Origin: Streptococcus sanguinis
GTDB lineage: Bacteria > Bacillota > Bacilli > Lactobacillales > Streptococcaceae
DNA length: 64,000 nucleotides
NCBI RefSeq assembly: GCF_900475275.1
Contig: NZ_LS483364.1
Coordinates: 62,001 to 126,000 of the forward strand
Direction of reading: 5' to 3'
Shown: positions 55,085 to 64,000 of the stretch, piece after piece
How the letters are laid out: each line of letters begins with the position of its first letter
Numbering within the stretch: the stretch's first letter is position 1
Position numbers and translations under genes: made by a program
The notes under the pieces: generated by a model
What the model saw: the letters and a program-made list of their open reading frames with translations, nothing else
Database searches by the model: none
What the model was told of the DNA's origin: nothing

Positions 55085-55522
55085 ATGAGAAAGAATGACC
55101 GTCATCAGTTAGTCAAAACGATGATTAAGGAAGAAAAGCTAGGAACGCAAAAGGAGATTCAGGATCGTCTGGAAGCGCAAGGGATTTATGTAACACAGAC
55201 TACCCTGTCGCGTGACCTCCGTGAAATCGGCCTGACTAAAGTTAAGAAGAAGGGGCTGACTTATTATGTTTTGGCGCATGAGACTGAAGAGATTGATTTT
55301 ATAGAGTTTTTAGCCAAGCATGTGGAGAGTGTAGCCAGGGCCGAGTTTAGTCTGGTTCTTCGTACTGTGCTGGGCGAGGCAACAGTGCTGGCCAATGTCG
55401 TGGATAGCTCGCTGGATAGCCGTATTTTGGGAACCGTTGCAGGTGCCAATACTCTTTTAGTAGTTTGCCGGGATCAAGCAGCTGCTCAGGAGATTGAGGA
55501 GCAAATACAGGAAGTAATGTAA
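55085..55522 (+). CDS. argR: Arginine repressor ArgR/AhrC
   Basis: A 145-residue regulator with an N-terminal winged helix (TQKEIQDRLEAQGIYVTQTTLSRDLREIGL, about 22-50) and a C-terminal oligomerisation and arginine-binding domain (AEFSLVLRTVLGEAT..., ending GTVAGANTLLVVCRD). Streptococci carry several ArgR-type regulators; this one lies between argS and mutS, the usual site for argR in this genus. Confidence 0.93.
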   Translation: MRKNDRHQLVKTMIKEEKLGTQKEIQDRLEAQGIYVTQTTLSRDLREIGLTKVKKKGLTYYVLAHETEEIDFIEFLAKHVESVARAEFSLVLRTVLGEATVLANVVDSSLDSRILGTVAGANTLLVVCRDQAAAQEIEEQIQEVM

Positions 55523-55600
55523 GAATCACAGTTTTTTCAGGAAAAATGGAGAGGTTTGAGACGGAAGTCCTGACCTCGTTTGTTTTTAGAAAGGATAGAG

Positions 55601-58150
55601 ATGGCAGTAGAAAAGTTATCGCCAGGCATGCAGCAGTATTTGGATATCAAAAAGGACTATCCAGATGCTTTCTTGCTCTTTCGGATGGGGGATTTCTATG
55701 AGTTGTTTTATGATGATGCGGTCAATGCCGCCCAGATTTTAGAGATTTCTCTCACTAGCCGCAATAAAAATGCAGAAAATCCCATTCCCATGGCTGGAGT
55801 TCCCTATCATTCGGCACAGCAGTATATTGATGTTTTGGTCGAATCAGGCTATAAGGTAGCAATTGCGGAGCAGATGGAAGATCCCAAGGAAGCCAAGGGG
55901 GTTGTTAAGCGGGAGGTTGTTCAGGTTATCACGCCGGGAACGGTGGTGGACTCCAGTAAGCCGGACTCTGCTAATAACTTTCTGGTGGCTCTGGATTACT
56001 CAGAGGGCCTCTATGGTCTGGCTTATATGGACTTGGTGACCGGTGAGTTTCAGGTGACCAGTCTAGAGGACTTTGCCTTGGTCTGCGGGGAAATCCGCAA
56101 TTTGAAAGCTAGGGAAGTGGTGTTGGGCTATGCCTTGCCAGAAGCTGAGGAGCAGGTCTTGGCTGGACAGATGAACCTTTTACTGTCCTATGTACAGACG
56201 GCCTTGGACGATGTCCAGCTGCTGGGCGAGGAGCTGTCTCCTATGGAGCGTCAGGCAGCAGGGAAATTGCTGGAGTATGTGCACCGGACCCAGATGAGGG
56301 AGCTCAGCCATTTGAAGAAGGCTCAGCATTATGAAATCAAGGACTTTCTGCAAATGGATTATGCCACTAAGGCGAGTCTGGATTTGACAGAAAATGCTCG
56401 TTCGGGCAAGAAGCACGGCAGTCTTTATTGGCTGATGGACGAGACCAAGACGGCCATGGGCGGCCGCATGCTGCGCTCTTGGATTCAGCGTCCGCTGATT
56501 GATGAAGCGCGAATCATCCAGCGGCAGAATGTCGTCGAGGTCTTTCTGGATCATTTCTTTGAGCGAAGTGATTTGACAGAAAGTCTCAAGGGAGTCTATG
56601 ATATCGAGCGGCTGGCTAGTCGGGTTTCTTTTGGCAAGACCAATCCTAAAGATCTGCTGCAGCTGGCAGCAACATTGGGCAATGTGCCTCAGATTAAGGC
56701 TATTCTGCAAGGGATTGGCAGCCCGCATCTAGCTCGTTTGATTGAGGGATTGGACCCTATTCCAGAGTTGGCAGGCTTGATTAGCTCAGCTATTTCACCG
56801 GATGCGCCCCATGTCATTACTGAGGGCAATATCATTCGGACCGGTTTTGATGAGACCTTGGATCAGTATCGGCTTGTGCTGAGGGAGGGAACCGGATGGA
56901 TTGCGGAGCTGGAAGTTAAAGAACGTGCCAACAGCGGCATCAGCAATTTGAAGATTGATTACAATAAAAAAGATGGTTACTATTTCCACGTGACCAATTC
57001 CCAACTGGCTCATGTGCCTAGTCATTTCTTTCGCAAGGCGACCCTGAAAAATTCTGAGCGTTTCGGAACGGAGGAGCTGGCCCGGATTGAGGGAGAGATG
57101 TTGGAGGCGCGTGAAAAATCTGCTAATCTGGAATACGAGATTTTCATGCGGATTCGCGAGGAAGCTGGCAAATACATCCAGCGCTTGCAGGCCTTGGCAC
57201 AAACGCTGGCAGCTGTAGATGTCTTGCAGAGCTTTGCTGCGGTGGCAGAACAACTGCATTTGGTGCGCCCTGTCTTTACTGCGGAGCGCCGTCTGCAGAT
57301 TGAAAAAGGTCGGCATGCTGTTGTGGAAAAGGTCATGGGTGCCCAAAGCTACATTCCAAATAGTATTCTGCTAGATCAGGAAACGGACATCCAGCTGATT
57401 ACCGGGCCTAATATGAGCGGGAAATCGACCTATATGCGCCAGTTGGCTATCATCGTCATCATGGCACAGATGGGATCTTATGTGCCCGCTCAGTCTGCCA
57501 GTCTGCCGCTATTCGATGCGATTTTCACTCGCATCGGCGCAGCGGATGATTTGGTGTCCGGCCAGTCCACCTTTATGGTGGAGATGATGGAGGCCAATCG
57601 GGCCATTCGGCAGGCCAGCGATCGTTCGCTCATCCTCTTTGATGAGCTGGGTCGTGGGACGGCGACTTATGATGGGATGGCCTTGGCTCAGGCTATTATC
57701 GAGCACATTCATCACTATACTGGGGCCAAAACCCTCTTTGCCACCCACTATCATGAGCTGACAGCCTTAGAGGACAGCTTGGAGCATTTGGAAAATGTCC
57801 ATGTGGCAACCTTGGAAAAGGACGGGCAGGTGACTTTCCTGCATAAGATTGAGCCGGGTCCGGCTGACAAGTCCTACGGAATTCATGTGGCGAAGATTGC
57901 CGGACTTCCTGAGAAATTACTGGAGCGGGCGGATAGCATTTTGAGTCATTTGGAAAGTCAGGATACAGGGCTAGGCTCAGAGCTTCCTGCTGAATCTAGA
58001 CAAACACGTTCGCAAGTGGCGGAGCAGATGTCTCTTTTCGCAGAAGGATCGGGAAATCCAGTCCTGACTGAACTACGAGACTTGGACATCTATAATATGA
58101 CTCCTCTGGAAGTCATGGCAGCAGTGGCCGATCTCAAGAAAAAGCTGTAA
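55601..58150 (+). CDS. mutS: DNA mismatch repair protein MutS (HexA)
   Basis: Mismatch recognition ATPase of 849 residues. The N-terminal mismatch-binding domain contains [10 protein letters not shown] with the conserved phenylalanine and glutamate. The C-terminal ATPase has Walker [14 protein letters not shown] and [14 protein letters not shown]. The ATG at 55601 has AAAGGAT upstream. Called HexA in streptococci. mutL is encoded 1.1 kb downstream, separated by a LytTR pair on the other strand. Confidence 0.97.
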   Translation: MAVEKLSPGMQQYLDIKKDYPDAFLLFRMGDFYELFYDDAVNAAQILEISLTSRNKNAENPIPMAGVPYHSAQQYIDVLVESGYKVAIAEQMEDPKEAKGVVKREVVQVITPGTVVDSSKPDSANNFLVALDYSEGLYGLAYMDLVTGEFQVTSLEDFALVCGEIRNLKAREVVLGYALPEAEEQVLAGQMNLLLSYVQTALDDVQLLGEELSPMERQAAGKLLEYVHRTQMRELSHLKKAQHYEIKDFLQMDYATKASLDLTENARSGKKHGSLYWLMDETKTAMGGRMLRSWIQRPLIDEARIIQRQNVVEVFLDHFFERSDLTESLKGVYDIERLASRVSFGKTNPKDLLQLAATLGNVPQIKAILQGIGSPHLARLIEGLDPIPELAGLISSAISPDAPHVITEGNIIRTGFDETLDQYRLVLREGTGWIAELEVKERANSGISNLKIDYNKKDGYYFHVTNSQLAHVPSHFFRKATLKNSERFGTEELARIEGEMLEAREKSANLEYEIFMRIREEAGKYIQRLQALAQTLAAVDVLQSFAAVAEQLHLVRPVFTAERRLQIEKGRHAVVEKVMGAQSYIPNSILLDQETDIQLITGPNMSGKSTYMRQLAIIVIMAQMGSYVPAQSASLPLFDAIFTRIGAADDLVSGQSTFMVEMMEANRAIRQASDRSLILFDELGRGTATYDGMALAQAIIEHIHHYTGAKTLFATHYHELTALEDSLEHLENVHVATLEKDGQVTFLHKIEPGPADKSYGIHVAKIAGLPEKLLERADSILSHLESQDTGLGSELPAESRQTRSQVAEQMSLFAEGSGNPVLTELRDLDIYNMTPLEVMAAVADLKKKL

Positions 58151-58154
58151 AAGC

Positions 58155-58193
58155 AAAGAACAGACTTGTTAATGCCTCAAGTCTGTTCTTTTT
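58155..58193. terminator. Bidirectional terminator between mutS and the DUF3021 gene
   Basis: AAAGAACAGACTTG/CAAGTCTGTTCTTT, a 14-base perfect stem with a nine-base loop and flanking A and T runs. Confidence 0.9.
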
Positions 58194-58198
58194 GTTTC

Positions 58199-58669
58199 TC
58201 ACGATTTTCTAGACAAACGGCTATTGATTTTTTGAATGTTGCGGTAAGTGCGGTAGTAGATGGCACCTGAAATGATTAGATAGATGAGGGTGAATTCCCC
58301 GACGGCAGTCAGTGTCAGGCTGAGTAGTTTTTCTCTTGGGAAAAATCCAGCTAGATTAGCCAAAAGTGCAAAGCTCAGAATCATCACTCCATAGTGGCTG
58401 ACGACGGAGCGCAGGATGCTCCAATCTCTTTGGAAGAAGCTTCCACTCCATCTGAAAACAGCTCCCATGTTAAACCAGATAAGCATGCAGTAGAGCATGA
58501 TGAGGGAAACATGGACATGCTGGCTCAAAAAGAAGTGGCCGATAGGAGAGCGAGGGTGAAGCGGTAGATAAGCTGGATTGTAAAAATAAGAAACAATCAT
58601 GGAGAAGAAGAGACCGATGAAAATCCCTCCAATCCCTCCGAAAAAGAGTTCTTTAAGACGAGTTTTCAT
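58199..58669 (-). CDS. DUF3021 membrane protein, likely partner/inhibitor of the LytTR regulator
   Basis: A 156-residue protein with four membrane helices (GGIGGIFIGLFFSMIVSYF, VHVSLIMLYCMLIWFNMGAVF, YGVMILSFALLANLAGFF, GEFTLIYLIISGAIYYRTY). Its gene overlaps the LytTR gene by 4 bases. This gene pair is the layout of LytTR regulatory systems such as HdrRM and BrsRM in Streptococcus mutans, in which the membrane protein holds the regulator inactive. The inhibitory role here is by analogy. Confidence 0.85.
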   Translation of the reverse strand: MKTRLKELFFGGIGGIFIGLFFSMIVSYFYNPAYLPLHPRSPIGHFFLSQHVHVSLIMLYCMLIWFNMGAVFRWSGSFFQRDWSILRSVVSHYGVMILSFALLANLAGFFPREKLLSLTLTAVGEFTLIYLIISGAIYYRTYRNIQKINSRLSRKS

Positions 58670-59106
58670 AATTGCAACCTTTCTTTAATGGATTTGAGAT
58701 AGCGGCGGGACGAGTATGTCTGATCGCCGTTTTTCAGAAATATTTGAATCAGACCATTTGGAGTCAGCTTGAGGTGGCTGATTTGTTGGCTGTTGATAAT
58801 CTCCGACTGAGAAATCTGCAGGAAATAGTCCGGTAGGATCTGCAGCAATTGATAAAGAGCTTGTTGAGTTCGATAGCTGTCTTTTGCCGTTCGGACCCGA
58901 ACCTGACGATTTTCTGTATAGATTCGGTGGATTTCCTTAGCGTCCAGCAGATAGATGTCGTCTTCTTTCTTGACATGAATCTTGTCCTCTTTGCCTAGAT
59001 GTTGAGCAAAGTGGACCAATTCCTGAATGCTTTCTGTCATAAGGCGAGCCTCAATGCTGACGGAGTCTTCGGTGACTTGAGAATCGATTCTTAGCTTAAC
59101 TTTCAT
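58666..59106 (-). CDS. LytTR-family DNA-binding regulator
   Basis: A 146-residue regulator whose C-terminal part (about residues 45-140) is a LytTR domain: IYLLDAKEIHRIYTENRQVRVRT, LLQILPDYFLQISQSEIINSQQI and GDQTYSSRRYLKSIKERL. It has no receiver domain, so activity is probably set by the membrane partner encoded just after it. A direct repeat that fits a LytTR binding site lies upstream of its promoter. In related streptococcal systems the regulator turns on its own operon and bacteriocin or competence genes. Confidence 0.9.
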   Translation of the reverse strand: MKVKLRIDSQVTEDSVSIEARLMTESIQELVHFAQHLGKEDKIHVKKEDDIYLLDAKEIHRIYTENRQVRVRTAKDSYRTQQALYQLLQILPDYFLQISQSEIINSQQISHLKLTPNGLIQIFLKNGDQTYSSRRYLKSIKERLQL

Positions 59107-59126
59107 AACTTCCTCCTTTCATCTTT

Positions 59127-59155
59127 ATTAAACCGCAACTTAGTAGCGAAAACAA
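59127..59155 (-). promoter_or_regulatory. Promoter of the LytTR/DUF3021 operon
   Basis: On the minus strand -35 TTGTTT (59155-59150) and -10 TTTAAT (59132-59127) are 17 bases apart. The ribosome site AAAGGAGGAAG precedes the LytTR start. Confidence 0.6.
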
Positions 59156-59160
59156 GCCCT

Positions 59161-59190
59161 TGTGTCTATGTGGCAGCTATCTGTGTCTAT
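59161..59190 (-). promoter_or_regulatory. LytTR-type direct repeat operator
   Basis: The nine-base sequence ATAGACACA (minus strand) occurs twice, exactly 21 bases apart, with a 12-base spacer. Nine-base direct repeats with 12-13 base spacing are the typical LytTR binding arrangement. The block ends 5 bases upstream of the -35 box of the LytTR operon, the expected place for an activator. Confidence 0.75.
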
Positions 59191-59253
59191 TTGGTTTGAA
59201 TGGTGAGCAGAGTGGTCGAGATAAGGCTCCCTTCTGATAGAAAAAGCCCAATG

Positions 59254-59262
59254 TGTTATAAT
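59254..59262 (+). promoter_or_regulatory. Extended -10 promoter of mutL
   Basis: TGT-TATAAT, hexamer 59257-59262, about 28 bases before the mutL ATG. mutL therefore appears to have its own promoter, independent of mutS. Confidence 0.65.
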
Positions 59263-59290
59263 AGATAGCAGAACAAATACGGAGAAAAAG

Positions 59291-61234
59291 ATGTCAAAAA
59301 TTATCGAACTTCCAGAAATTCTGGCCAATCAGATTGCGGCAGGTGAGGTCATTGAGCGACCTAGCAGCGTGGTCAAGGAGCTGGTGGAAAATTCAATTGA
59401 TGCGGGTGCAAGTCAGATTACTATCGAAATCGAGGAGGCCGGACTCAAGAGCATTCAGGTAACGGACAATGGCGAGGGCATAGAGCACCAAGATGTCCCT
59501 CTGGCACTTCGCCGCCATGCTACCAGCAAAATCAAGAAGCAGGCGGATCTCTTTCGGATTCGGACATTGGGTTTTCGTGGTGAGGCCATTCCTTCCATTG
59601 CTTCTGTCTCGCGTTTTACCATTGAAACAGCAACGGAAGCCGGCCAGCACGGGACCCTGCTGGTTGCCCAAGGCGGTGAGATCGAAGAGCATGTGCCTAC
59701 CAGCAGTCCGGTGGGAACGAAAATCAAGATAGAAGATCTCTTCTTCAATACTCCGGCCCGGCTCAAGTATATGAAGAGCCAGCAGGCTGAGCTGTCCCAT
59801 ATCGTTGATGTGATTAATCGGCTCAGTCTGGCCCATCCGGAAGTAGCTTTCACCCTTATCAGTGACGGCCGCGAAATGACACGGACTGCCGGCAGTGGTA
59901 ATCTGCGTCAGGCTATTTCAGGAATCTATGGTTTGGCAACAGCTAAGAAAATGGTGGAAATCTCTGCTTCAGATTTGGACTTTGAAGTGAGTGGCTATGT
60001 CAGCCTGCCTGAGTTGACTCGTGCGAATCGTAATTATATTACGATCCTCATTAACGGCCGCTACATTAAGAATTTCCTACTCAATCGTGCTATTTTGGAC
60101 GGCTACGGCAGCAAGCTGATGGTAGGCCGCTTCCCACTAGCGGTCATCAATATCCAGATTGATCCCTATCTGGCAGATGTCAATGTCCATCCGACCAAGC
60201 AAGAGGTGCGAATTTCTAAAGAGCGGGAACTCATGGCCTTGATTTCGCAAGCTATTGCAACCAGTCTCAAGGAGCAGGATCTTATCCCGGATGCTTTGGA
60301 AAATCTAGCCAAATCAACTGTTAAGCGTGCGACTAAGCCCGAACAGACCAGTCTTCCGCTGAAAGAAAATCGCCTCTACTACGATAAGGAGCAGAATGAC
60401 TTTTTCCTCAAGCCACAGGTGGCCGAGCAGCAGCTATCCTTTGAAGAATCAGCAGGGCCTGTTCATGAAGCGACAAATGAAAAAGCAGAGCCACAACCAA
60501 CTTCAGTCAAATTTGCAGAGAGAAAGCTAGCCAGCTATGACCAACTAGATCATCCAGAGCTAGATCAGGCCAGTCTGGAGCGGGCTGTGGATAAGTTGGA
60601 ACAGGAAGAGAAGTCAAGCTTCCCAGAGTTAGAATATTTCGGCCAGATGCATGGCACTTATCTCTTTGCTCAGGGCAAGGGTGGTCTTTACATTATTGAC
60701 CAGCATGCTGCCCAAGAGCGGGTCAAGTATGAGTATTATCGGGAGAAGATAGGGGATGTGGACAATAGCCAGCAGCAGCTCTTGGTGCCCTATATCTTTG
60801 AATTTCCAGCAGACGATATGCTGCGAATCAAGCAGCGGATGGAGCTGTTAGAAGATGCTGGCATCTTTTTAGAAGAGTACGGAGCCAATCAGTTTATCCT
60901 CCGTGAGCATCCCATTTGGTTCAAGGAAGAGGAGATTGAGGCCGGCATCTATGAAATGTGTGATATGCTTCTCCTGACCAAGGAAGTTTCCATCAAGAAA
61001 TATCGAGCAGAGCTAGCCATTATGATGAGCTGCAAACGCTCCATCAAGGCCAATCACAGTCTGGATGACTACTCTGCGCGTGACTTGCTCTTTCAGCTGT
61101 CCCAGTGTGACAATCCTTACAACTGCCCACACGGCCGACCGGTCTTAGTCAATTTTACCAAGTCGGATATGGAAAAAATGTTCCGCCGCATTCAGGAAAA
61201 TCATACTAGCCTGCGGGAGTTAGGGAAATACTAA
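59291..61234 (+). CDS. mutL: DNA mismatch repair protein MutL (HexB)
   Basis: GHKL ATPase of 647 residues that links MutS to downstream repair. [20 protein letters not shown] and [15 protein letters not shown] are the N-terminal ATP-binding motifs; [12 protein letters not shown] ends that domain. A linker at about 335-440 is followed by the dimerisation domain, which has [27 protein letters not shown] and CPHGRP. The endonuclease motif seen in many MutL proteins (DQHAx2Ex4E) is partly matched by [12 protein letters not shown]. Confidence 0.96.
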   Translation: MSKIIELPEILANQIAAGEVIERPSSVVKELVENSIDAGASQITIEIEEAGLKSIQVTDNGEGIEHQDVPLALRRHATSKIKKQADLFRIRTLGFRGEAIPSIASVSRFTIETATEAGQHGTLLVAQGGEIEEHVPTSSPVGTKIKIEDLFFNTPARLKYMKSQQAELSHIVDVINRLSLAHPEVAFTLISDGREMTRTAGSGNLRQAISGIYGLATAKKMVEISASDLDFEVSGYVSLPELTRANRNYITILINGRYIKNFLLNRAILDGYGSKLMVGRFPLAVINIQIDPYLADVNVHPTKQEVRISKERELMALISQAIATSLKEQDLIPDALENLAKSTVKRATKPEQTSLPLKENRLYYDKEQNDFFLKPQVAEQQLSFEESAGPVHEATNEKAEPQPTSVKFAERKLASYDQLDHPELDQASLERAVDKLEQEEKSSFPELEYFGQMHGTYLFAQGKGGLYIIDQHAAQERVKYEYYREKIGDVDNSQQQLLVPYIFEFPADDMLRIKQRMELLEDAGIFLEEYGANQFILREHPIWFKEEEIEAGIYEMCDMLLLTKEVSIKKYRAELAIMMSCKRSIKANHSLDDYSARDLLFQLSQCDNPYNCPHGRPVLVNFTKSDMEKMFRRIQENHTSLRELGKY

Positions 61235-61249
61235 ACTGTATAGAAGATC

Positions 61250-61284
61250 AAACAGCCCTAGTCATAGAACTAGAGCTGTTTTTG
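61250..61284. terminator. Bidirectional terminator between mutL and the RDD gene
   Basis: AAACAGC ... GCTGTTT with CTAGT/ACTAG inside. The right arm includes the stop codon of the convergent gene. T-runs are present on the plus strand. Confidence 0.8.
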
Positions 61285-61791
61285 ATGTTTGACCTGAACT
61301 TGTGTTCTAGCAAGCAAATCAGCTGGATGGCGTTTGTCCTTGCGAAGCAGTCCCATCAGCAGAAAGATCAAGAAGAGAATCCCTGCTGAAGTTGACAAGA
61401 AAATTGACAGGGCATCTGCTTGATAAGCACTACGGATAGCTCCCATATGTCCCAGCTGCCAAGGGAAAAATTTGATAGCAGAGCGCAAAAGGCTGTGGGA
61501 AAGGCTCCTATGTTTGTAAACCAACTGTAAACCTGCCCAACGCTTGCCAAGACTTCCTTTTCGATAGTCTAGCCAAGCAAAGATGATAGTTAGAGGCAGG
61601 ACGGAGCTAGAAAAAGCCAGAAGTTGGCTCTGAGCTTCAGTGAATGAAGGAATGCCTCCTAGAACCAGATTGTAAAAGCCCATAGCTAGTAAAAAAAGAG
61701 AAATGAGATAGAATGAGATGAAGAGCCAGTCTCCAAGCAGCTCTTTCAGACGAGTTTTGACAGGTATGGGATTGTCAGTTTTTAGTTTCAT
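61270..61791 (-). CDS. RDD-like membrane protein
   Basis: A 173-residue protein with four predicted membrane helices. [13 protein letters not shown] followed by [16 protein letters not shown] resembles the RDD family. Function unknown. The start MKLKTDNP at 61791 has AAGG eight bases upstream and lies within the end of the XRE gene (17-base overlap), so the two are coupled. An upstream in-frame ATG at 61821 is less likely. Confidence 0.78.
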   Translation of the reverse strand: MKLKTDNPIPVKTRLKELLGDWLFISFYLISLFLLAMGFYNLVLGGIPSFTEAQSQLLAFSSSVLPLTIIFAWLDYRKGSLGKRWAGLQLVYKHRSLSHSLLRSAIKFFPWQLGHMGAIRSAYQADALSIFLSTSAGILFLIFLLMGLLRKDKRHPADLLARTQVQVKHQKQL

Positions 61792-62278
61792 CTTGAGCAC
61801 CTTCTTTCTCAGAATCATCAAGGCCTATAACCTTGTCCAGATACTTTTTCTTAATCTTTAGTGCCTTGTTAATAGCCATTGCTGATGCGATTAAGAGGAA
61901 GAAAGTCAACCAGACCAGGGCAGTGAATGTTGCTGGAAAGCTGGAACCTGCGAAGAAGAGAAAAATAGCCAGAGCTGATATAAAAATATACAGAACCTGC
62001 CAGAAACCATAAGATTTCACTTCCTTATAGTAGCGATCTTTTTCGTCTTCTGAGAGGACAGGTTTTATTTCTGGTTTGTCACTTTCTTCTAAAAGCAGAT
62101 AATCTGTCGTCACCTGGAAAATCTTGCTCAGCTCTACAATTTTTTCCAGCTCTGGCAGTGCTTGGCCAGATTCCCACTTGGAAATGCTTTGGCGAGAGAC
62201 ATTGATTTGTTCTGCCAGCTTTTCTTGTGACCAGCCTTTTTCTTTTCTTAGTTCAAATAATTTATCAGCGAGTTTCAT
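61775..62278 (-). CDS. XRE-family regulator with C-terminal membrane segment
   Basis: A 167-residue protein. N-terminal Cro/C1-type helix-turn-helix at about 1-60 ([29 protein letters not shown]). Two membrane helices follow (about 93-110 and 118-138). Such membrane-anchored XRE regulators often sit beside a partner membrane protein, here the RDD-like one. The ATG at 62278 is 8 bases from GGAGG; ATG 62281 and GTG 62284 are alternatives. Divergent from ruvA. Confidence 0.85.
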   Translation of the reverse strand: MKLADKLFELRKEKGWSQEKLAEQINVSRQSISKWESGQALPELEKIVELSKIFQVTTDYLLLEESDKPEIKPVLSEDEKDRYYKEVKSYGFWQVLYIFISALAIFLFFAGSSFPATFTALVWLTFFLLIASAMAINKALKIKKKYLDKVIGLDDSEKEGAQDETKN

Positions 62279-62402
62279 CATCACAGCCTCCTTTTTTTCT
62301 ATCTCTATCCTAACAGCTTTTATTTATCTTGAGAATACAGCTTCCTGTACATTTTGTCAACCGCTGGTTGCACTTCTATTTGCAGTTTCCAGACAGAAAA
62401 TA

Positions 62403-62411
62403 TGATATACT
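62403..62411 (+). promoter_or_regulatory. Extended -10 promoter of ruvA
   Basis: TGA-TATACT with its hexamer at 62406-62411, about 34 bases before the ruvA ATG. No good -35 is seen at 16-18 bases. Confidence 0.55.
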
Positions 62412-62445
62412 AGATAGGCAAAATGATACAAAAAGAAGGAAGATT

Positions 62446-63036
62446 ATGTACGAATATTTTAAAGGAATCATCAGTAAAATTACAGCCAAGTACATCGTAT
62501 TGGAAGTCAACTCTATCGGCTATATTCTTCATGTGGCCAACCCCTATGCATACTCAGGGCGTCTTCATCAGGAAGCTAAGGTCTATGTGCACCAGGTGGT
62601 GAGGGAAGACGCGGAGCTCCTGTACGGTTTTGCGACTGAGGAGGAGAAGCAACTCTTTCTCAGCTTGATTTCAGTCTCAGGTATCGGCCCAGTGTCTGCC
62701 CTGGCAATTATTGCGGCGGATGATAATGCTGGCTTAGTGCAAGCCATTGAGCAGAAAAATATCACCTACCTGACCAAGTTTCCTAAAATTGGCAAGAAAA
62801 CAGCCCAGCAGATGGTGCTGGACTTGGAAGGCAAGGTAGTGGCGGCGGATGGTCTGGCAGAAAGCAAGGCACCTGTCCAGACTGTGGATAATCAGGAGCT
62901 GGAAGAAGCCATGGAAGCCATGCTGGCTCTGGGCTACAAAGCTGCTGAGCTCAAGAAAATCAAGAAATTCTTTGAAGGAACGACGGATACAGCAGAAAAC
63001 TATATCAAGTCAGCCCTTAAGATGTTGGTGAAATAG
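62446..63036 (+). CDS. ruvA: Holliday junction DNA-binding protein RuvA
   Basis: Tetrameric junction-binding partner of RuvB. It is 196 residues with the OB-fold N-terminus ([26 protein letters not shown]), two helix-hairpin-helix motifs ([13 protein letters not shown] and [16 protein letters not shown]) and the C-terminal RuvB-binding helix bundle. ruvB is encoded 57 kb away in the same window, so the two are not an operon here. The start has AGAAGGAAG upstream. Confidence 0.97.
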   Translation: MYEYFKGIISKITAKYIVLEVNSIGYILHVANPYAYSGRLHQEAKVYVHQVVREDAELLYGFATEEEKQLFLSLISVSGIGPVSALAIIAADDNAGLVQAIEQKNITYLTKFPKIGKKTAQQMVLDLEGKVVAADGLAESKAPVQTVDNQELEEAMEAMLALGYKAAELKKIKKFFEGTTDTAENYIKSALKMLVK

Positions 63037-63045
63037 GAGAAAGTT

Positions 63046-63618
63046 ATGACCAAACGATGCGGCTGGGTAAAAATGAACAACTCCTTGTATGTAGCCTATC
63101 ATGATGAGGAGTGGGGCAAACCCCTCCATGATAATCAGAAATTATTTGAATTGCTCTGCATGGAGACCTATCAGGCTGGACTTTCTTGGGAGACCATTCT
63201 GAATAAACGTCAGGCTTTTCGGGAAGCTTTTCATTTCTATGATGCCCAGAAAATTGCTCAGATGACAGATGCAGATCTGGATGGTTTGTTGGATAATCCC
63301 GACATCATCCGTAACAAGATGAAGATTTATGCAACTAGGGCTAATGCCCAAGCTTTTTTGGCTGTTCAAAAGCAGTTTGGCTCTTTTAATGACTTTGTCT
63401 GGTCCTTTGTAGATTTCAAAACGATTGACAATCAAATTACGAACTACAAGGAAGCGCCAGCTAAGACAGAGCTGTCAGAAAGCATGTCCAAGGCGCTGAA
63501 AAAGCAAGGCTTCAAATTTGTCGGTCCCGTTTGTGTCTATTCATTCCTAGAAGCCGCTGGCCTTATCAATGATCATGAAAATGATTGTGACTTTAATCCA
63601 CATAGAAATACCGTTTGA
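63046..63618 (+). CDS. tag: 3-methyladenine DNA glycosylase I
   Basis: Removes N3-methyladenine from DNA. It is 190 residues. The Tag start MTKRCGWV with Cys5, the YHDEEWGKPLHD segment (zinc histidine), and QAGLSWETILNKRQ are signatures of the family. Late HENDCDFNPH would supply the remaining zinc ligands. It starts 9 bases after ruvA and is probably co-transcribed with it. Confidence 0.95.
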   Translation: MTKRCGWVKMNNSLYVAYHDEEWGKPLHDNQKLFELLCMETYQAGLSWETILNKRQAFREAFHFYDAQKIAQMTDADLDGLLDNPDIIRNKMKIYATRANAQAFLAVQKQFGSFNDFVWSFVDFKTIDNQITNYKEAPAKTELSESMSKALKKQGFKFVGPVCVYSFLEAAGLINDHENDCDFNPHRNTV

Positions 63619-63641
63619 GAAAGATTCTCAACGGTATTTTT
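63606..63641. terminator. Bidirectional terminator containing both stop codons
   Basis: AATACCGTTTGAGAA pairs with TTCTCAACGGTATT (one bulge) across AGA. The tag TGA lies in the left arm and the stop of the convergent Rgg-like gene in the right arm. T-runs are present in both directions. Confidence 0.85.
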
Positions 63642-64000
63642 CAATTTCTTCTTTTAGAGATTTTACTAGCTCTTTTTCATCGGTAAGTTGTAGTAGAGCA
63701 ATCCCTTTTTTTATTAATTCGTTATCATTTTTGCAAATTCCAAGTCGAATCTGTGAAAGCCCGAGGGAATCATAACGTTTTTCTTTTTTTGACAAATCGT
63801 AAATGTACTTAGTAATTTCAGCGCATTCTCTCTTTAATCCATTATAAAGATAGATGGTAGAAAGGTTGACTAAAAGACCGATTTGTACATTATTCCCATA
63901 GCGAAATGATTGGTATTTCTTTATACTATTTAAAATCTTTTGGGTAAATTGTTTGATATTTTCTAAAGGGAAGAAATAAAGGATAGTAGAAAGAAGTTGA
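63628..64000 (-). CDS. Rgg/MutR-family regulator, C-terminal part (5' end outside window)
   Basis: A minus-strand frame is open from the window edge to TGA at 63628, giving the last 123 residues. It is all-helical and reads like the Rgg repeat domain: YFFPLENIKQFTQKILNSI, a YGNNVQIGLLVNLSTIYLY segment and LGLSQIRLGICKNDNELIKKG. Rgg proteins bind short peptides and control nearby genes by quorum sensing. The helix-turn-helix end and any peptide gene are beyond the window. The sequence is AT-rich compared with tag and ruvA. Confidence 0.75.
   Translation of the reverse strand, partial: QLLSTILYFFPLENIKQFTQKILNSIKKYQSFRYGNNVQIGLLVNLSTIYLYNGLKRECAEITKYIYDLSKKEKRYDSLGLSQIRLGICKNDNELIKKGIALLQLTDEKELVKSLKEEIEKYR

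Overview
The window looks like chromosomal DNA of an oral streptococcus of the sanguinis group, most likely Streptococcus sanguinis or a very close relative. This rests on protein-level resemblance to streptococcal families (RuvB, AdhE, SatABC, MutS/MutL, Adr/OatA-like acyltransferase), moderate GC, Streptococcus-type CiaR-driven small RNA genes, and a complete V/A-type ATPase operon beside a sialic-acid operon. No database search was possible, so the species call is from recognition only. Most of the window is compact core genome with short operons, ATGA/GTGA overlaps, extended -10 promoters, and convergent genes that share bidirectional terminators.

Layout. 1-4.8 kb: the end of an amino-sugar/galactose operon (PTS IID, PTS IIA, agaS, lacD, galM). 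4.9-7.1 kb: three CiaR-type small RNA genes around ruvB and a nucleotidyltransferase gene. 7.1-9.8 kb: an operon of low-molecular-weight tyrosine phosphatase, MORN-repeat membrane protein and OatA-like acyltransferase. 9.8-15.15 kb: an AT-rich accessory block holding a type VII secretion LXG toxin module (two small helical partners, one LXG toxin) followed by five tandem paralogous genes that look like an immunity array. 15.2-18.2 kb: adhE with Rex-like and cre sites. 18.4-20.2 kb: a membrane protein and an acetyl-xylan-esterase-type hydrolase.

20.4-31.3 kb: the sialic acid (nan/sat) locus: nanE, an ABC ATPase, satABC, a YhcH-family protein, a YesL-like protein, nanA, nanK, a small unknown gene and, on the other strand, an RpiR-type regulator. 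An AT-rich gene for a secreted DUF4839-like protein is inserted before the regulator. Imported Neu5Ac would be cleaved by NanA, phosphorylated by NanK and epimerised by NanE to GlcNAc-6-P. 31.6-41.3 kb: V/A-type ATPase operon (F-I-K-E-C-G-[GNAT]-A-B-D) whose c-ring protein keeps all five Na+ ligands I recall from Enterococcus hirae NtpK. 41.6-44.4 kb: a LysM secreted protein and thrC.

44.4-51.9 kb: maltodextrin/glycogen metabolism (pulA and malR on the minus strand, malQ and glgP on the plus strand, with MalR operators between). 52-54.8 kb: a small membrane protein, a NrdI-like flavodoxin and argS. 55-63.6 kb: argR, mutS, a LytTR/DUF3021 regulatory pair with a well-placed direct-repeat operator, mutL, an RDD/XRE pair, ruvA and tag. 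The right edge cuts an Rgg/MutR-family regulator gene.

The most interesting parts are the LXG toxin with five tandem immunity-like paralogs, and the cluster of three CiaR-dependent small RNAs whose loops and linkers carry anti-Shine-Dalgarno-like sequence.
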